Origin: Paraburkholderia sp. PGU19
GTDB taxonomy: Bacteria > Pseudomonadota > Gammaproteobacteria > Burkholderiales > Burkholderiaceae
NCBI RefSeq assembly: GCF_013426915.1
Contig: NZ_AP023181.1
Span: forward strand, 496,001 to 560,000
DNA length: 64,000 nucleotides
Reading direction: 5' to 3'
The notes beneath the pieces are model-generated. The model was given only the letters and a program-made list of their open reading frames with translations, made no database searches and was not told the origin of the DNA. A program made the translations under genes and the position numbers. Shown here in pieces: positions 9,692 through 18,249 of this stretch (positions are counted from its first letter, which is position 1; each line of letters begins with the position of its first letter).

Positions 9692-11209
9692 CTACGCGTT
9701 CGCCACGCGATACGTGCCCCGGCCCGCCTGCTTCGCGCTGTACAGCGCCTGATCCGCCCGCCGGATCAGGCCATCGACGGAATCGTCGTTCGCCGCCAGC
9801 GCAATGCCGACGCTCGTACCGATGCTGACGGCCTCGCCCGTCGACAGATGGTACGGCAGCGCGATGTCGCGGATCACACGCTGAGCCAGCGCGACGACGG
9901 AAGGTAGCGTGGTGTGGTCGGCGATGATCGCGAACTCGTCGCCGCCCAGCCGCGCGACCAGTTCACCCGGACGCAGCACGCGCGACAGCCGCGAGGCGAC
10001 CGTCTCCAGCACCTCGTCGCCCGCGCAATGGCCGAGCCGGTCGTTGACCTGCTTGAAGCCGTCCAGGTCCAGATACATCATCGCGATCGCATCGCCCTTC
10101 ATCCGTGCCCGGTCCACCAGGATCTGCTCCAGCCGGTCGCGCAGTTCGCGGCGGTTCGGCAGGCCCGTCAGCGCATCGTGCCGCGCGAGGTGCAGGATCT
10201 TCGCCTCAGTCTGCCGCCGTTCGGTCACGTCCTCGATGATGATGACGGCGCTGCCGTCCGGGACCGGGTTGCGGGTCAATTCCAACTGGCGGCCGTCCTG
10301 CAGTTCGAGGCCCATCGGGCTGCGCTCGTCGCCGAGCCATGCGCTGAACCGTTCGACGAGCCGCTTGCGCAGCGTCCCGCCGAACTGCGCGATGCCGACG
10401 TTGCCGATGAACTCGGGCAGCGGCACATTGAGCTTGAGCATCTCGACGGTCGCGCCGAACAGCTCCGCCGTGCGGCGGTTCGCGATCACGACCTTGCCCG
10501 CTCCGTCGACGGTGCACAGGCCATGCGGCATGTAGGCCAACGCGGCATCGAAGCGCGCGGCCAGTTCGGCGTGCCGCTGTTCGGCCGTCATCAGCGCGAC
10601 GAGGCCGTTGTAGTGGCGTCGCACGACCGACACCATCGCCGCGTTGTACGCGATGAGCGGCGGCACGAGAATCCATGCGCCGCTTTGCGGCGCGATCAGC
10701 GCGCCAACGCCGATGGGCACCGTGCCGAGAAAGATCTGCGCGATTGCAAGCCGCGGCAGCGCCGCGTTGCGCGACGCGATGCCGCCTAGAATGCCTGCCG
10801 CGACCATGATCGCGAGCGTGGCCAGTTCCTTGTCCGGCGACAGAAAGCACGCCGCCGTGCCGAGGCCGAGCAGCAGGCAGGCAATCAGGCTGACGGGCGC
10901 GTAGCGGGCGGCCCACGGGCCGGGATGGACGTCACCGATGCGGCTGCGCGCCACATAGAGGCGCACGATCCCGAGGCGCGCGGCCAGCACGGCGATATCG
11001 GCGATCAGCCAGAGCGTCGTCCATGTCTGATGCAGCCGGAAACACGCGACAGCCGCCACGAAAATGCTGGAGATGCCCGACAGGAACAACGGCCATGCGT
11101 TGTCGAATAGCGCGGACAGCAGCGCTGCGCGCACCGACGGGCTGACAACGGCCTTCTCTGGCGTGGGCGTCGCCAGTAGCGAATCGAACATGGAAATTTT
11201 CTCGGACAT
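9692..11209 (-). CDS. Membrane-anchored PAS-GGDEF diguanylate cyclase
   Basis: A 505-aa protein (start MSEKISMF at 11209). The first 190 residues form about five membrane helices; a PAS-like domain (AALAYMPHGLCTVDGAGKVV) follows, then the GGDEF domain with DALTGLPNRREL and an intact active site RLGGDEF. It should make cyclic di-GMP. The usual RxxD inhibitory site, five residues before GGDEF, reads RPGE, so product inhibition may be weak. It converges with the RidA gene. Confidence 0.9.
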   Translation of the reverse strand: MSEKISMFDSLLATPTPEKAVVSPSVRAALLSALFDNAWPLFLSGISSIFVAAVACFRLHQTWTTLWLIADIAVLAARLGIVRLYVARSRIGDVHPGPWAARYAPVSLIACLLLGLGTAACFLSPDKELATLAIMVAAGILGGIASRNAALPRLAIAQIFLGTVPIGVGALIAPQSGAWILVPPLIAYNAAMVSVVRRHYNGLVALMTAEQRHAELAARFDAALAYMPHGLCTVDGAGKVVIANRRTAELFGATVEMLKLNVPLPEFIGNVGIAQFGGTLRKRLVERFSAWLGDERSPMGLELQDGRQLELTRNPVPDGSAVIIIEDVTERRQTEAKILHLARHDALTGLPNRRELRDRLEQILVDRARMKGDAIAMMYLDLDGFKQVNDRLGHCAGDEVLETVASRLSRVLRPGELVARLGGDEFAIIADHTTLPSVVALAQRVIRDIALPYHLSTGEAVSIGTSVGIALAANDDSVDGLIRRADQALYSAKQAGRGTYRVANA

Positions 11210-11333
11210 GGCTCGGCCGTGATCGGGACGCTGCATTCCGGCCCATCGCGGGGCAAGCTTTGCTCTCTGAATTAACGGCAAAAAAATGCGGGGCTTGAGT
11301 CAGGTAAACGCGACGCAAGCGGCAGGTGACGCA

Positions 11334-11597
11334 TCATGCCGTAATTTTGGCCGCTCGTGCTGGTCGCGTGTATATGTTACTCACGCAAGATTCCGTTGAG
11401 CGCGCATCCGTCAGGCAGCGCTGGAGACTGACATCGTCGTCGAACAGCGTCGCGACGGCGAAGACCTGATCGAGTCGATCGGCAGGCGGAAGCGCTAACG
11501 GCAATTCGCAGCCGACAGCACCTGAAGGAAAGATAAGGCGATTGCTACGGTAAGCCACGCCGATGGTGTGAACATCAGCATGGCCGCCGACAGGCAT
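11334..11597 (-). CDS. Weakly supported small ORF, hypothetical
   Basis: An 87-codon frame that begins 12 bases after the stop of the 11610 gene and uses codons with mostly G/C third positions in its first two thirds. I recognise no domain. It could be the last gene of a small operon (12131 down to 11334) or chance; the last 20 codons look non-coding. Otherwise 11210-11333 shows no gene. Confidence 0.25.
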   Translation of the reverse strand: MPVGGHADVHTIGVAYRSNRLIFPSGAVGCELPLALPPADRLDQVFAVATLFDDDVSLQRCLTDARSTESCVSNIYTRPARAAKITA

Positions 11598-11609
11598 CGA
11601 TGTGCGACG

Positions 11610-11870
11610 TCAACGATGATCGTGCCCATCGCGTGCAGGCAAGGCAAAACCTTTTGCCTGTTCGCGATCCTGCAGGTTCACGGCGGCAATCACCGTATTG
11701 CGTGGAATCAGGATTTTCAGGCCATCGACTTCCGCTTCGCACATGCCTTCGCTTGCGTCGAAGGTGTCGCACATCAACTGGCTCCAGTCGTCCTCTTTCG
11801 GATGCTCGCTGAATACGTCGTGTGAAACGTTGCGCCAGTACGCGCCGTGCAGAATGACAAGCCATGCCAT
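11610..11870 (-). CDS. Small hypothetical protein
   Basis: An 86-aa protein starting MAWLVILHGAYWRN with GAGG five bases before the ATG. It has a hydrophobic beginning, an acidic middle (EHPKEDDWSQLMCDTFDASE) and a conserved-looking strand pair (GLKILIPRNTVIAAVNL). I do not recognise the family. It lies 42 bases after the zinc-ribbon gene at 11913, in the same direction. Composition and ribosome site favour a real gene. Confidence 0.5.
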   Translation of the reverse strand: MAWLVILHGAYWRNVSHDVFSEHPKEDDWSQLMCDTFDASEGMCEAEVDGLKILIPRNTVIAAVNLQDREQAKGFALPARDGHDHR

Positions 11871-11912
11871 CACGACCTCGATCAGAAAATGCCGCCGGTG
11901 AACGTCGCACGT

Positions 11913-12131
11913 TCACACGGTGGATGCGCCCGACGGATTGCGCAGCGACCAGATGCCAGGCGTGTTTCTAAGCATCCAGTTACCACACACCGTGCAACGG
12001 TATTCGTCATAGCGTTCGGCAGGAGACGCCGGCGACACCCTCGCGTCAGAACCCATCGCGCTCAAATCGCCATGCGGCGGCGTCGACGACGGCTTTCCGG
12101 CTAAAGCCTTGCATGCGTCGCATGGTTGCAT
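11913..12131 (-). CDS. Small zinc-ribbon-like protein, hypothetical
   Basis: A 72-aa protein with two CxxC knuckles: CDAC at about residues 4-7 and CTVC near residue 46, followed by GNWMLRNTPGIWSL. This pattern suggests one bound zinc and a rubredoxin-like ribbon. GGGAGG stands 8 bases before the ATG. It lies between another small gene and the FmdB-type gene at 12159, all on the minus strand. Confidence 0.6.
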   Translation of the reverse strand: MQPCDACKALAGKPSSTPPHGDLSAMGSDARVSPASPAERYDEYRCTVCGNWMLRNTPGIWSLRNPSGASTV

Positions 12132-12158
12132 CTGCGTGCCTCCCGCTATGCCACGCGC

Positions 12159-12323
12159 TCAACTTTTGCGCGACGTCTTCGCGACGAAAGGCGTCGGTGC
12201 GTGCTGCACCTTGTCGCTTCCGCATTTAGGACATTTCAGCTGCGCCGTCGCATGTTCTGCGACGTGCTCCGCGTGCTCGAACTTTTCCCCACAACTCTCG
12301 CAACGATACTGGTAGGTCGGCAT
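12159..12323 (-). CDS. FmdB-family zinc-ribbon protein
   Basis: A 54-aa protein beginning MPTYQYRCESCGEKFE with a second knuckle CPKCGS near residue 31, the FmdB/CxxC_CXXC_SSSS putative regulatory family (PF09723). GGAG lies 7 bases before the ATG at 12323. A longer frame exists upstream, but the family start and ribosome site fix this one. The molecular role of the family in bacteria is largely unknown. Confidence 0.88.
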   Translation of the reverse strand: MPTYQYRCESCGEKFEHAEHVAEHATAQLKCPKCGSDKVQHAPTPFVAKTSRKS

Positions 12324-12604
12324 GCTGATTCTCCGATGCGGATGAATGGGATGCGGATGCAAAACCGCATCGCCGCGAAAACGCATATGGCAGTAACCCA
12401 TTCTAGTGCGGCATGCATCGATTGAAGGGTTTTTCGTATCGCGCATGTGTGCTGTCCATGCGTGCAGCATGGAACGTTATTTTTTCTGCACTCACGTTCG
12501 GATATCGATACCCGTTTGAATAAACAGGCACTTAAAATTTCGTGCATCGCCAATGCACGATTTACTCAATTATCCGATCGATCGACGTCAGGAAAACCTA
12601 TCGC
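12324..12604. other. Intergenic region upstream of the secreted propeller gene
   Basis: No gene seen. It is AT-richer than its surroundings around 12475-12540 and contains the hairpin at 12540-12560. A promoter for the 12605 gene is expected here, but no convincing -35/-10 pair was found. Confidence 0.5.
12540..12560. repeat. Short inverted repeat upstream of propeller gene
   Basis: TCGTGCAT and ATGCACGA form a perfect 8-bp stem around a 5-base loop, followed by TTTACT. It sits 45 bases before the ATG at 12605 and may be an operator or a leader hairpin; function is unknown. Confidence 0.35.
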
Positions 12605-14527
12605 ATGCACAACAGACGAATACGACTACACGCCCTGTTCTTCGGCACATTCATTACAATGATCGTTTCCGTCTGTCATGCGCAATACACGACCGACTGG
12701 CTCGCGAATACATATGGCACGCTCGCTGCGCACGTCGGCAACGCGGCGCGTTCGATGTGGGTCGCGCCCGAAGGTGTCGTCTATACGGCTTCGATGTGGG
12801 ACGAGAACGAAGGCGGCGTCGCGATCTACCAGAACGGACAAAGCATCGGATCGATTGGTATCCATAGCGAGTTCCAGGGCGGCGCGATTACGGGCAATGC
12901 GACGTCGATCTTCGCGGCGATGCAGGCAGGCACGCAATACGGCAGCGGCGGCGTCGGCCGCTACAACCGCGCGACGGGCACACGCGATCTCGTCATCAAC
13001 GTCAGCACATGGAACGCGGTCACCCGCGCCGATGCGATCACGGGACTCGCGACGGCCGGCTCGCTGCTCTATGCGAGCGATTTCTTCGGCAATCGCGTGC
13101 GCGTCTTCACGACGGATGGCGCGTGGCAGCAGGACTTTAGCGTCGCTGGGCCCGGTGCGCTCGCGCTGGATGGCGCGGGCAATGTCTGGGTGGCGCGTAA
13201 GAGCGCGAGCGCAATCGTCGAATACGGTCCCACGGGCGCCTTGCTGAACACGATCCAGATGCCCGCGACTTCGCGTCCTTCCGCGTTGTACTTCGATGCA
13301 TCGACGGGTCTGCTGATGGTCGGCGACGAAGGCCCCGACATGAACATCAAGCTCTACAGCGTCACAGGCGCCCCGCAACTGGCGGGCACATTCGGCGTTC
13401 AGGGCGGCTATCTCGACACGACGGCGGGCATCAAAGGCCAGGTCGGCGACAAGCGCTTCACGCGTATCGAAGGCATCGGCAAGGACTCGGCTGACAACCT
13501 GTATGTGCTCAACAATCCGTGGGGCGGCGGCTGGGATCTCGGCCGCAACAGCGGCACGGACATTCACGCGTACAACAGCGCAGGCAACCTGATGTGGAAG
13601 CTGCAGTCGCTCAACTTCGAAGCCGTCGCGGCGCCCGATCCCGTGACGGACGGCGTGCTGTTCTATAGCGGCACGAACATCTATTCGGGCACGGCGGGTG
13701 GCACCTTCGTCGCGAATACGGTCGATCCTTTCTCGTATCCGGACGATCCGCGCCTGAACGTCAACGACACGCAACGCGACGAACACTTCGGCCAGCTCGC
13801 CAGCGTCGGCGGCAACCGGATACTCGTCGCGTCAGGGCAGAACCCGGCCATCTTCTACTTCTTCCATTTCGAACCGTCGAAGGGGTATATCGCGGTGCCG
13901 GATGCTTCGCTGCCCGGTGTCTCGTTCAATACGACGCGGCCGGTGACGGGCGGATTCAGTATCGACAGCAAAGGCGACGTGTGGGCCGGGCTCGATCGTA
14001 CGAATCATATCTATCACTATCCGCTGACGGGTTTCGATGGATACGGCAAGCCAGCATGGGGACCCGGCATCGCACTGCCGATTCCGATGAGCATCCGCCC
14101 GTTGACGCGTCTCATCTATCTCGCCGAAAGCGACACGATGATACTCGCGCAAGGCATCGCGGGCAGTTGGGACTGGACCGCGATGAACACGCGGATCGAG
14201 GTGTATCACGGCTGGAGCGCAGGCAATATGACGCGGCCCGACCCGGTGATCAATCTCACCAGCGCGAATGCGAAGTCGATGACGGCGGCGGGCAACTATC
14301 TGTTCGTCGGATACGTGCACACGGTGCCGAACATCGACGCGTTCAATCTCACCACGGGCCGCCTCGACATAACGCTGACCAATTCGAACCCCGGCAATCT
14401 GGACGTCGGCAACGATGTCGACTCGATGTACGGCCTGCGGGCGTACGTCAGATCGACGGGCGAGTATGTGGTCACGAAAGACAACTACAACGGATCGAGC
14501 ATCGTTGTTTATCGCTGGACGCCGTAA
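12605..14527 (+). CDS. Secreted NHL/SMP-30-like beta-propeller protein
   Basis: A 640-aa protein whose start MHNRRIRLHALFFGTF begins a Sec signal peptide, cut after about HAQ. The mature chain is built of repeated strand motifs of the type DGAGNVWVARK, SADNLYVLNN, SKGDVWAGL, as in NHL-repeat propellers. No catalytic or cell-wall anchor motif is recognised. Such proteins often bind partners or sugars outside the cell. It converges on the acyltransferase gene at 14559. The longer frame from 12542 is rejected because it would bury the signal peptide. Confidence 0.6.
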   Translation: MHNRRIRLHALFFGTFITMIVSVCHAQYTTDWLANTYGTLAAHVGNAARSMWVAPEGVVYTASMWDENEGGVAIYQNGQSIGSIGIHSEFQGGAITGNATSIFAAMQAGTQYGSGGVGRYNRATGTRDLVINVSTWNAVTRADAITGLATAGSLLYASDFFGNRVRVFTTDGAWQQDFSVAGPGALALDGAGNVWVARKSASAIVEYGPTGALLNTIQMPATSRPSALYFDASTGLLMVGDEGPDMNIKLYSVTGAPQLAGTFGVQGGYLDTTAGIKGQVGDKRFTRIEGIGKDSADNLYVLNNPWGGGWDLGRNSGTDIHAYNSAGNLMWKLQSLNFEAVAAPDPVTDGVLFYSGTNIYSGTAGGTFVANTVDPFSYPDDPRLNVNDTQRDEHFGQLASVGGNRILVASGQNPAIFYFFHFEPSKGYIAVPDASLPGVSFNTTRPVTGGFSIDSKGDVWAGLDRTNHIYHYPLTGFDGYGKPAWGPGIALPIPMSIRPLTRLIYLAESDTMILAQGIAGSWDWTAMNTRIEVYHGWSAGNMTRPDPVINLTSANAKSMTAAGNYLFVGYVHTVPNIDAFNLTTGRLDITLTNSNPGNLDVGNDVDSMYGLRAYVRSTGEYVVTKDNYNGSSIVVYRWTP

Positions 14528-14558
14528 TGTCCTTGCACAAGGGCAGCGCCGCTGCGGT

Positions 14559-15707
14559 TCAGGCCGCGGGCGCGCCCGGCACGTCCGGTGTGTACTTTCG
14601 CAGCCGCTGCGAAATGACGTGCGAAGGCTTTTCGATAATCCGGTAGAACGCGTAGCTGATCGCGAAGGCCAGCGCCACTTCGACGAACCATGCGTAGCGC
14701 GAGGCTTCGTCGAATGTCGTCATTTCAAGTAGCGCCAGCGCGGTCTTGTGGCAAAGATAAAGGCTGTACGACCACGCGCCGCATGCAGCCAGCATCGTCC
14801 ACAAGCGCGAGTTAGACGGCGTTGCGGTTTCCGTCGCGATCCAGATCGCCGCGAGGATCTGAAATACTGGCAGCGTGATATCCGGTGTGATCAACGGCAG
14901 CATCGCCGGCTTGAGACTCGATTCCGACAGCAGAATCATCACGGCTGCGCCTGCGGCAACGACCACCGTCCTCAGCACGACGAGATGGTTGGCAAGCAGA
15001 CGCGTGCTTGCGTCCAGACCGCGCCTCATCGCCATCGTCAGCGGCGAATACGCGCCACGAATCTGAAACTGCGCAGCGTTGCGCTGCGTCTCCGCGATCA
15101 GGCAGCCAGAAATCCAGCCGGCCGCGTACAGCAACGCCGTGCCCGGAACGCGATAGGTTTCATAGACGCAACTGTGACAAACGGGATGCCCGAACAGCCG
15201 CACGCACGCGACCATCGCAGCCGCCATCAGCGCACACCCGACGATCATTTCGCCAATATAGTGAAAGCGCGGCCGCAAAAGCGGATAAACCGCGTAATAC
15301 ACCATCTCGCAGTAAAGCGACCACAACACCGATTCCAGATAGTTCTGTCCCGCCGGCAATGGCTGAACGATGCAAAGCAGAACGACGAGTGGCAATCCAA
15401 TACGGATGAATCGCGACGCGTAATAGTTGACTGGTTTGAGCGCGACGTCCTTGTAATATGCGGCGTGAATGCAATAACCGGAAATCACAAAGAACACAAT
15501 GACAGCGGCAGGCCCGGCGAACAATGCGGTCGATCCGGACCACAACGCCCCGCCCAGAAACGAAAGCCGATGCGGCAGGAGTTCCTTGAAAAGGGGCGGC
15601 TTGAAGTGGTACATCAGTACCCAGAACGCCGCGAGGAAACGAATGGCGTCGATCTTTAAGGATTTTGCGGAATTGGCCGACGCCGGCAGCTTCAAGGTAC
15701 TCGCCAT
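14559..15707 (-). CDS. Acyltransferase 3 family membrane protein
   Basis: A 382-aa integral membrane protein with about ten spans. The N-terminal IDAIRFLAAFWVLMYHFKPP (residues about 19-38) is the acyltransferase 3 hallmark with the key histidine. Family members O-acylate exopolysaccharide, LPS or other surface sugars. AGGGGCG precedes the ATG. No polysaccharide genes flank it, so the acceptor is unknown. Confidence 0.85.
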   Translation of the reverse strand: MASTLKLPASANSAKSLKIDAIRFLAAFWVLMYHFKPPLFKELLPHRLSFLGGALWSGSTALFAGPAAVIVFFVISGYCIHAAYYKDVALKPVNYYASRFIRIGLPLVVLLCIVQPLPAGQNYLESVLWSLYCEMVYYAVYPLLRPRFHYIGEMIVGCALMAAAMVACVRLFGHPVCHSCVYETYRVPGTALLYAAGWISGCLIAETQRNAAQFQIRGAYSPLTMAMRRGLDASTRLLANHLVVLRTVVVAAGAAVMILLSESSLKPAMLPLITPDITLPVFQILAAIWIATETATPSNSRLWTMLAACGAWSYSLYLCHKTALALLEMTTFDEASRYAWFVEVALAFAISYAFYRIIEKPSHVISQRLRKYTPDVPGAPAA

Positions 15708-15834
15708 TTTTTTCGCCCCTTTTATTACGGCTGCGTCGATCTTAGCGTCGCAGCCGATAACAAAAATCGAAAATAATTGGCGAAATTAAATAGCGCCGCT
15801 CAAGGCTTGAATGCTCGAACGGCGCTCGCAGCAA

Positions 15835-16449
15835 TTACATCGGCGGCGCAACGCGATCCTTCTCGACCACGACGCGCTGTGCGACGTAGCTTCCTTGCGA
15901 AGCCGGCGTCGCAACGACGAACACCTTCTTGCCCGGCGTCAGATCGCCGTGCGTGGCAGGCGTGAACGTCACAACGGGAACGTTGGGCGGTACGGTCACG
16001 ACGTTGCTGCCGCCTTTGTACGACAGCTTCAGATCACGCCCGCTGGTGCTCTGCACCACCGTGTCGACGTTCGCATTGGTCATCGAACTGTTCGGCCCGA
16101 GGTCCCAGTCGTAGTGCCCTTCGCCCGTGCCGCGCGCGGACTCCGGGAATACCACGACTTCCGTTGCCGTCAGCTTGCCGTCCGTGCCCGTGGTCGCGGC
16201 CGTGCCGATGAACGTGCCCGGCTTGATATCGGACAGTTGAATTGCCTTGACGGCCGACACGGTCACGGCCGGCTTCACTTCGATCGACACCGTGTCGCCG
16301 CTGCGGCGATGAACCTTGAGCGTGTCGCCGTCGAGTGACACGATTTCGCCGCGGATGCGCGAGGGCTTGGTCGCGGGCGCCTGCGCGAACGCAGCCGTGG
16401 CAAGCGTGGCTGTCAGAAGTGTGGCGCCGAGTTTGATGCGGAAAGACAT
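15835..16449 (-). CDS. Exported DUF5666-like protein
   Basis: A 204-aa protein with a signal peptide (MSFRIKLGATLLTATLATAA, cut after AFA), then small beta-barrel-like repeats such as IRGEIVSLDGDTLKV and DIKPGTFIGTAA that resemble DUF5666/OB-type domains. GGGAG precedes ATG 16449. It lies 52 bases downstream of the molybdopterin oxidoreductase gene and is probably cotranscribed with it. Function unknown. Confidence 0.65.
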   Translation of the reverse strand: MSFRIKLGATLLTATLATAAFAQAPATKPSRIRGEIVSLDGDTLKVHRRSGDTVSIEVKPAVTVSAVKAIQLSDIKPGTFIGTAATTGTDGKLTATEVVVFPESARGTGEGHYDWDLGPNSSMTNANVDTVVQSTSGRDLKLSYKGGSNVVTVPPNVPVVTFTPATHGDLTPGKKVFVVATPASQGSYVAQRVVVEKDRVAPPM

Positions 16450-16501
16450 GGAAGCTCCCAACGGTTTGGTTTAGGTGTAGCGAGAGAACAACGTCATTGC
16501 G

Positions 16502-17293
16502 TCACGAACCGCCGAACCAGTTGTAGCCCTGGTTCTCCCAGTAGCCGCCCGGGTACTGGTTCGTGATTTCGATGGCAACGATATGTTTCGGGTTCTTGTA
16601 GCCGAGTTTGGTTGGCATGCGCAGTTTCATCGGAAAGCCGTACTTGGGCGGCAACACGTCGTTGTCGTAAGTGAGCGTGAGCAGCGTCTGCGCGTGCAGC
16701 GCGGTCGGCATGTCGATGCTGGTCCAATAGTTGTCCGCGCAACGTAGCGACACATACTTCGCGCTAGTATCCGCGCCTGCGCGGCGCAGGAAATCGGAGA
16801 AGCGAACGCCGCCCCAATGCCCGATCGCGCTCCATCCTTCGATACAGATATGACGCGTGATCTGGCTTTCCTGCGGCAGCGCGCGCAGTTCGTCGAGCGT
16901 CCACACGCGCTTCCCGTGCACGAGTCCGCTTACCTGCAAGCGGTACGACGCGGCGTCGACTTCGGGCACCTCGTCGATGTCATAGAACGCGTTGAACGGG
17001 AACGGCCGCGTGATCATTGACTCGGGATAGGTCGGCGCGAGTTCTTTTGGGTTGAAAAGCAGGGCTTGCACGTCGTCGTTGAAAAACGAAATGCGGCGCA
17101 GCGCCGTGTTCACTGCCTTGTCGTTGGTCAGATCGCAACCGGACAGCAGCGCGATGCCACCGAGCGTCAGCAGCCTCTGACCGAACAGTCGTCGCGCGGG
17201 TGATTTGAGTTCGCGCTGTGCATCGCGGATGATCGACTCGCCGTGCGTCGCGAGAAAAGAGCCTGGCTGCGGGGTGCGCTTGCGGATCGTCAT
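16502..17293 (-). CDS. Molybdopterin-dependent oxidoreductase (MsrP/sulfite-oxidase fold)
   Basis: A 263-aa protein of the oxidoreductase molybdopterin-binding family. The likely Mo-ligand cysteine sits in HICIEGWSAIGHWGG, the family signature. The N-terminus carries ARRLFGQ, a Tat-like twin arginine, then a hydrophobic stretch ending in LLSGC, a lipobox, so it may be a Tat-exported lipoprotein on the periplasmic side. The cytochrome b561 protein upstream should supply or take electrons, as MsrQ does for MsrP. The substrate is not evident; methionine sulfoxide is one option. Confidence 0.85.
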   Translation of the reverse strand: MTIRKRTPQPGSFLATHGESIIRDAQRELKSPARRLFGQRLLTLGGIALLSGCDLTNDKAVNTALRRISFFNDDVQALLFNPKELAPTYPESMITRPFPFNAFYDIDEVPEVDAASYRLQVSGLVHGKRVWTLDELRALPQESQITRHICIEGWSAIGHWGGVRFSDFLRRAGADTSAKYVSLRCADNYWTSIDMPTALHAQTLLTLTYDNDVLPPKYGFPMKLRMPTKLGYKNPKHIVAIEITNQYPGGYWENQGYNWFGGS

Positions 17294-17296
17294 GAT

Positions 17297-17890
17297 TCAG
17301 CGCCCCCGGATCATCAGCAGCAGCGAGCGCGGCACGAGCGCGACCATCACCACATGCACGACGAAGAACGCGACCAGCACGCTCATGCAGACGAAGTGCA
17401 CGATGCGCGCATTGTCATAGCCGCCCATCAGCGTGCGCAGCAGCGGAAACTGCACGGATTTCCACACCGCGAGCCCCGACAGCACGATCAGCACGATATC
17501 GGCGATTACCACGAGATAGGCGAGCTTCTGGATAGCGTTGTACTGCGCGAGGTCGTCGTGCTTCAGACGTCCGCGCAAGGCGGCGAGCAGATCGGCGGCA
17601 AGCTGCTTCAGTTTGAGCGGCAACAGCTTGCGCTGAAAGCGGCCCGACGCAAGATTGCCCGCCAGATACACGATGAAGTTCGCCACCAGCAGCCACATCA
17701 CTGCGAAGTGCCATTGCAGCGCGCCGCCAAGCCAGCCGCCTAGCGTGATCGATGGAGAAAACTGGATGACGGGAAAGATCGGCGATGCATCGTAGATCTG
17801 CCAGCCGCTCATGACCATCAGCACGACGGCCAAAGCATTGATCCAGTGCGTAATCCGCACCCACCCCGGTTGAACCGTGTTGTGACTCAA
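17297..17890 (-). CDS. Cytochrome b561-type membrane electron-transfer protein
   Basis: A 197-aa, four-helix cytochrome b/b6 protein with haem-ligand histidines in RITHWINAL, WHFAVMW and ARIVHFVCM. It should move electrons between the quinol pool and the molybdoenzyme encoded 3 bases downstream. A TTG at 17890 has GGAG at ideal spacing (5 bases); a GTG at 17896 is the alternative. The two genes form a compact redox pair. Confidence 0.83.
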   Translation of the reverse strand: MSHNTVQPGWVRITHWINALAVVLMVMSGWQIYDASPIFPVIQFSPSITLGGWLGGALQWHFAVMWLLVANFIVYLAGNLASGRFQRKLLPLKLKQLAADLLAALRGRLKHDDLAQYNAIQKLAYLVVIADIVLIVLSGLAVWKSVQFPLLRTLMGGYDNARIVHFVCMSVLVAFFVVHVVMVALVPRSLLLMIRGR

Positions 17891-18249
17891 GACCACTCCA
17901 GGTTTGAAGTTGTTGTTGCCGACGCCATGCGATCCGCGACGGGCAATGCGCGTGCGCCCGCGTCAGGCACCGCGACATAGGGGCTAACGCAGTCGATCGA
18001 TGCTTATTCCGTCGCGTCGTCAGATTTTTTTCTTGCAATCGGCTTGCAATGGCAAGGCGGACAGCGCGTCTCTCAGACGGCATGCAGCGCTTGTATCGTA
18101 TGAGTGTTATGTTATAACATCGCCGACGTTGCCTCTCGTCACAACGAGCGGACGGCGCGTCACAACTACAACCGTTTCAACGGCGCAATCCGCCATCGCG
18201 TAAGCAATTCGAAAACCAAGCTGTTCCATGCCTCATTCATAGGATTCCT
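17891..18249. promoter_or_regulatory. Divergent control region between cytochrome b561 and TonB receptor genes
   Basis: A 359-base gap without a convincing gene. It contains the Zur-box-like palindrome at 18105-18119 and is AT-rich from about 18200 onward. AGGA at 18241-18244 lies five bases before ATG 18250. Confidence 0.6.
18105..18119. promoter_or_regulatory. Zur-box-like palindrome
   Basis: TGTTATGTTATAACA matches the proteobacterial Zur core TGTTATANTATAACA at all defined positions but one. It includes a perfect 12-bp palindrome (18109-18120). It stands about 130 bases before the TonB receptor start, so zinc-bound Zur would be expected to repress that gene. The match is by eye from the recalled consensus. 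Confidence 0.55.
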
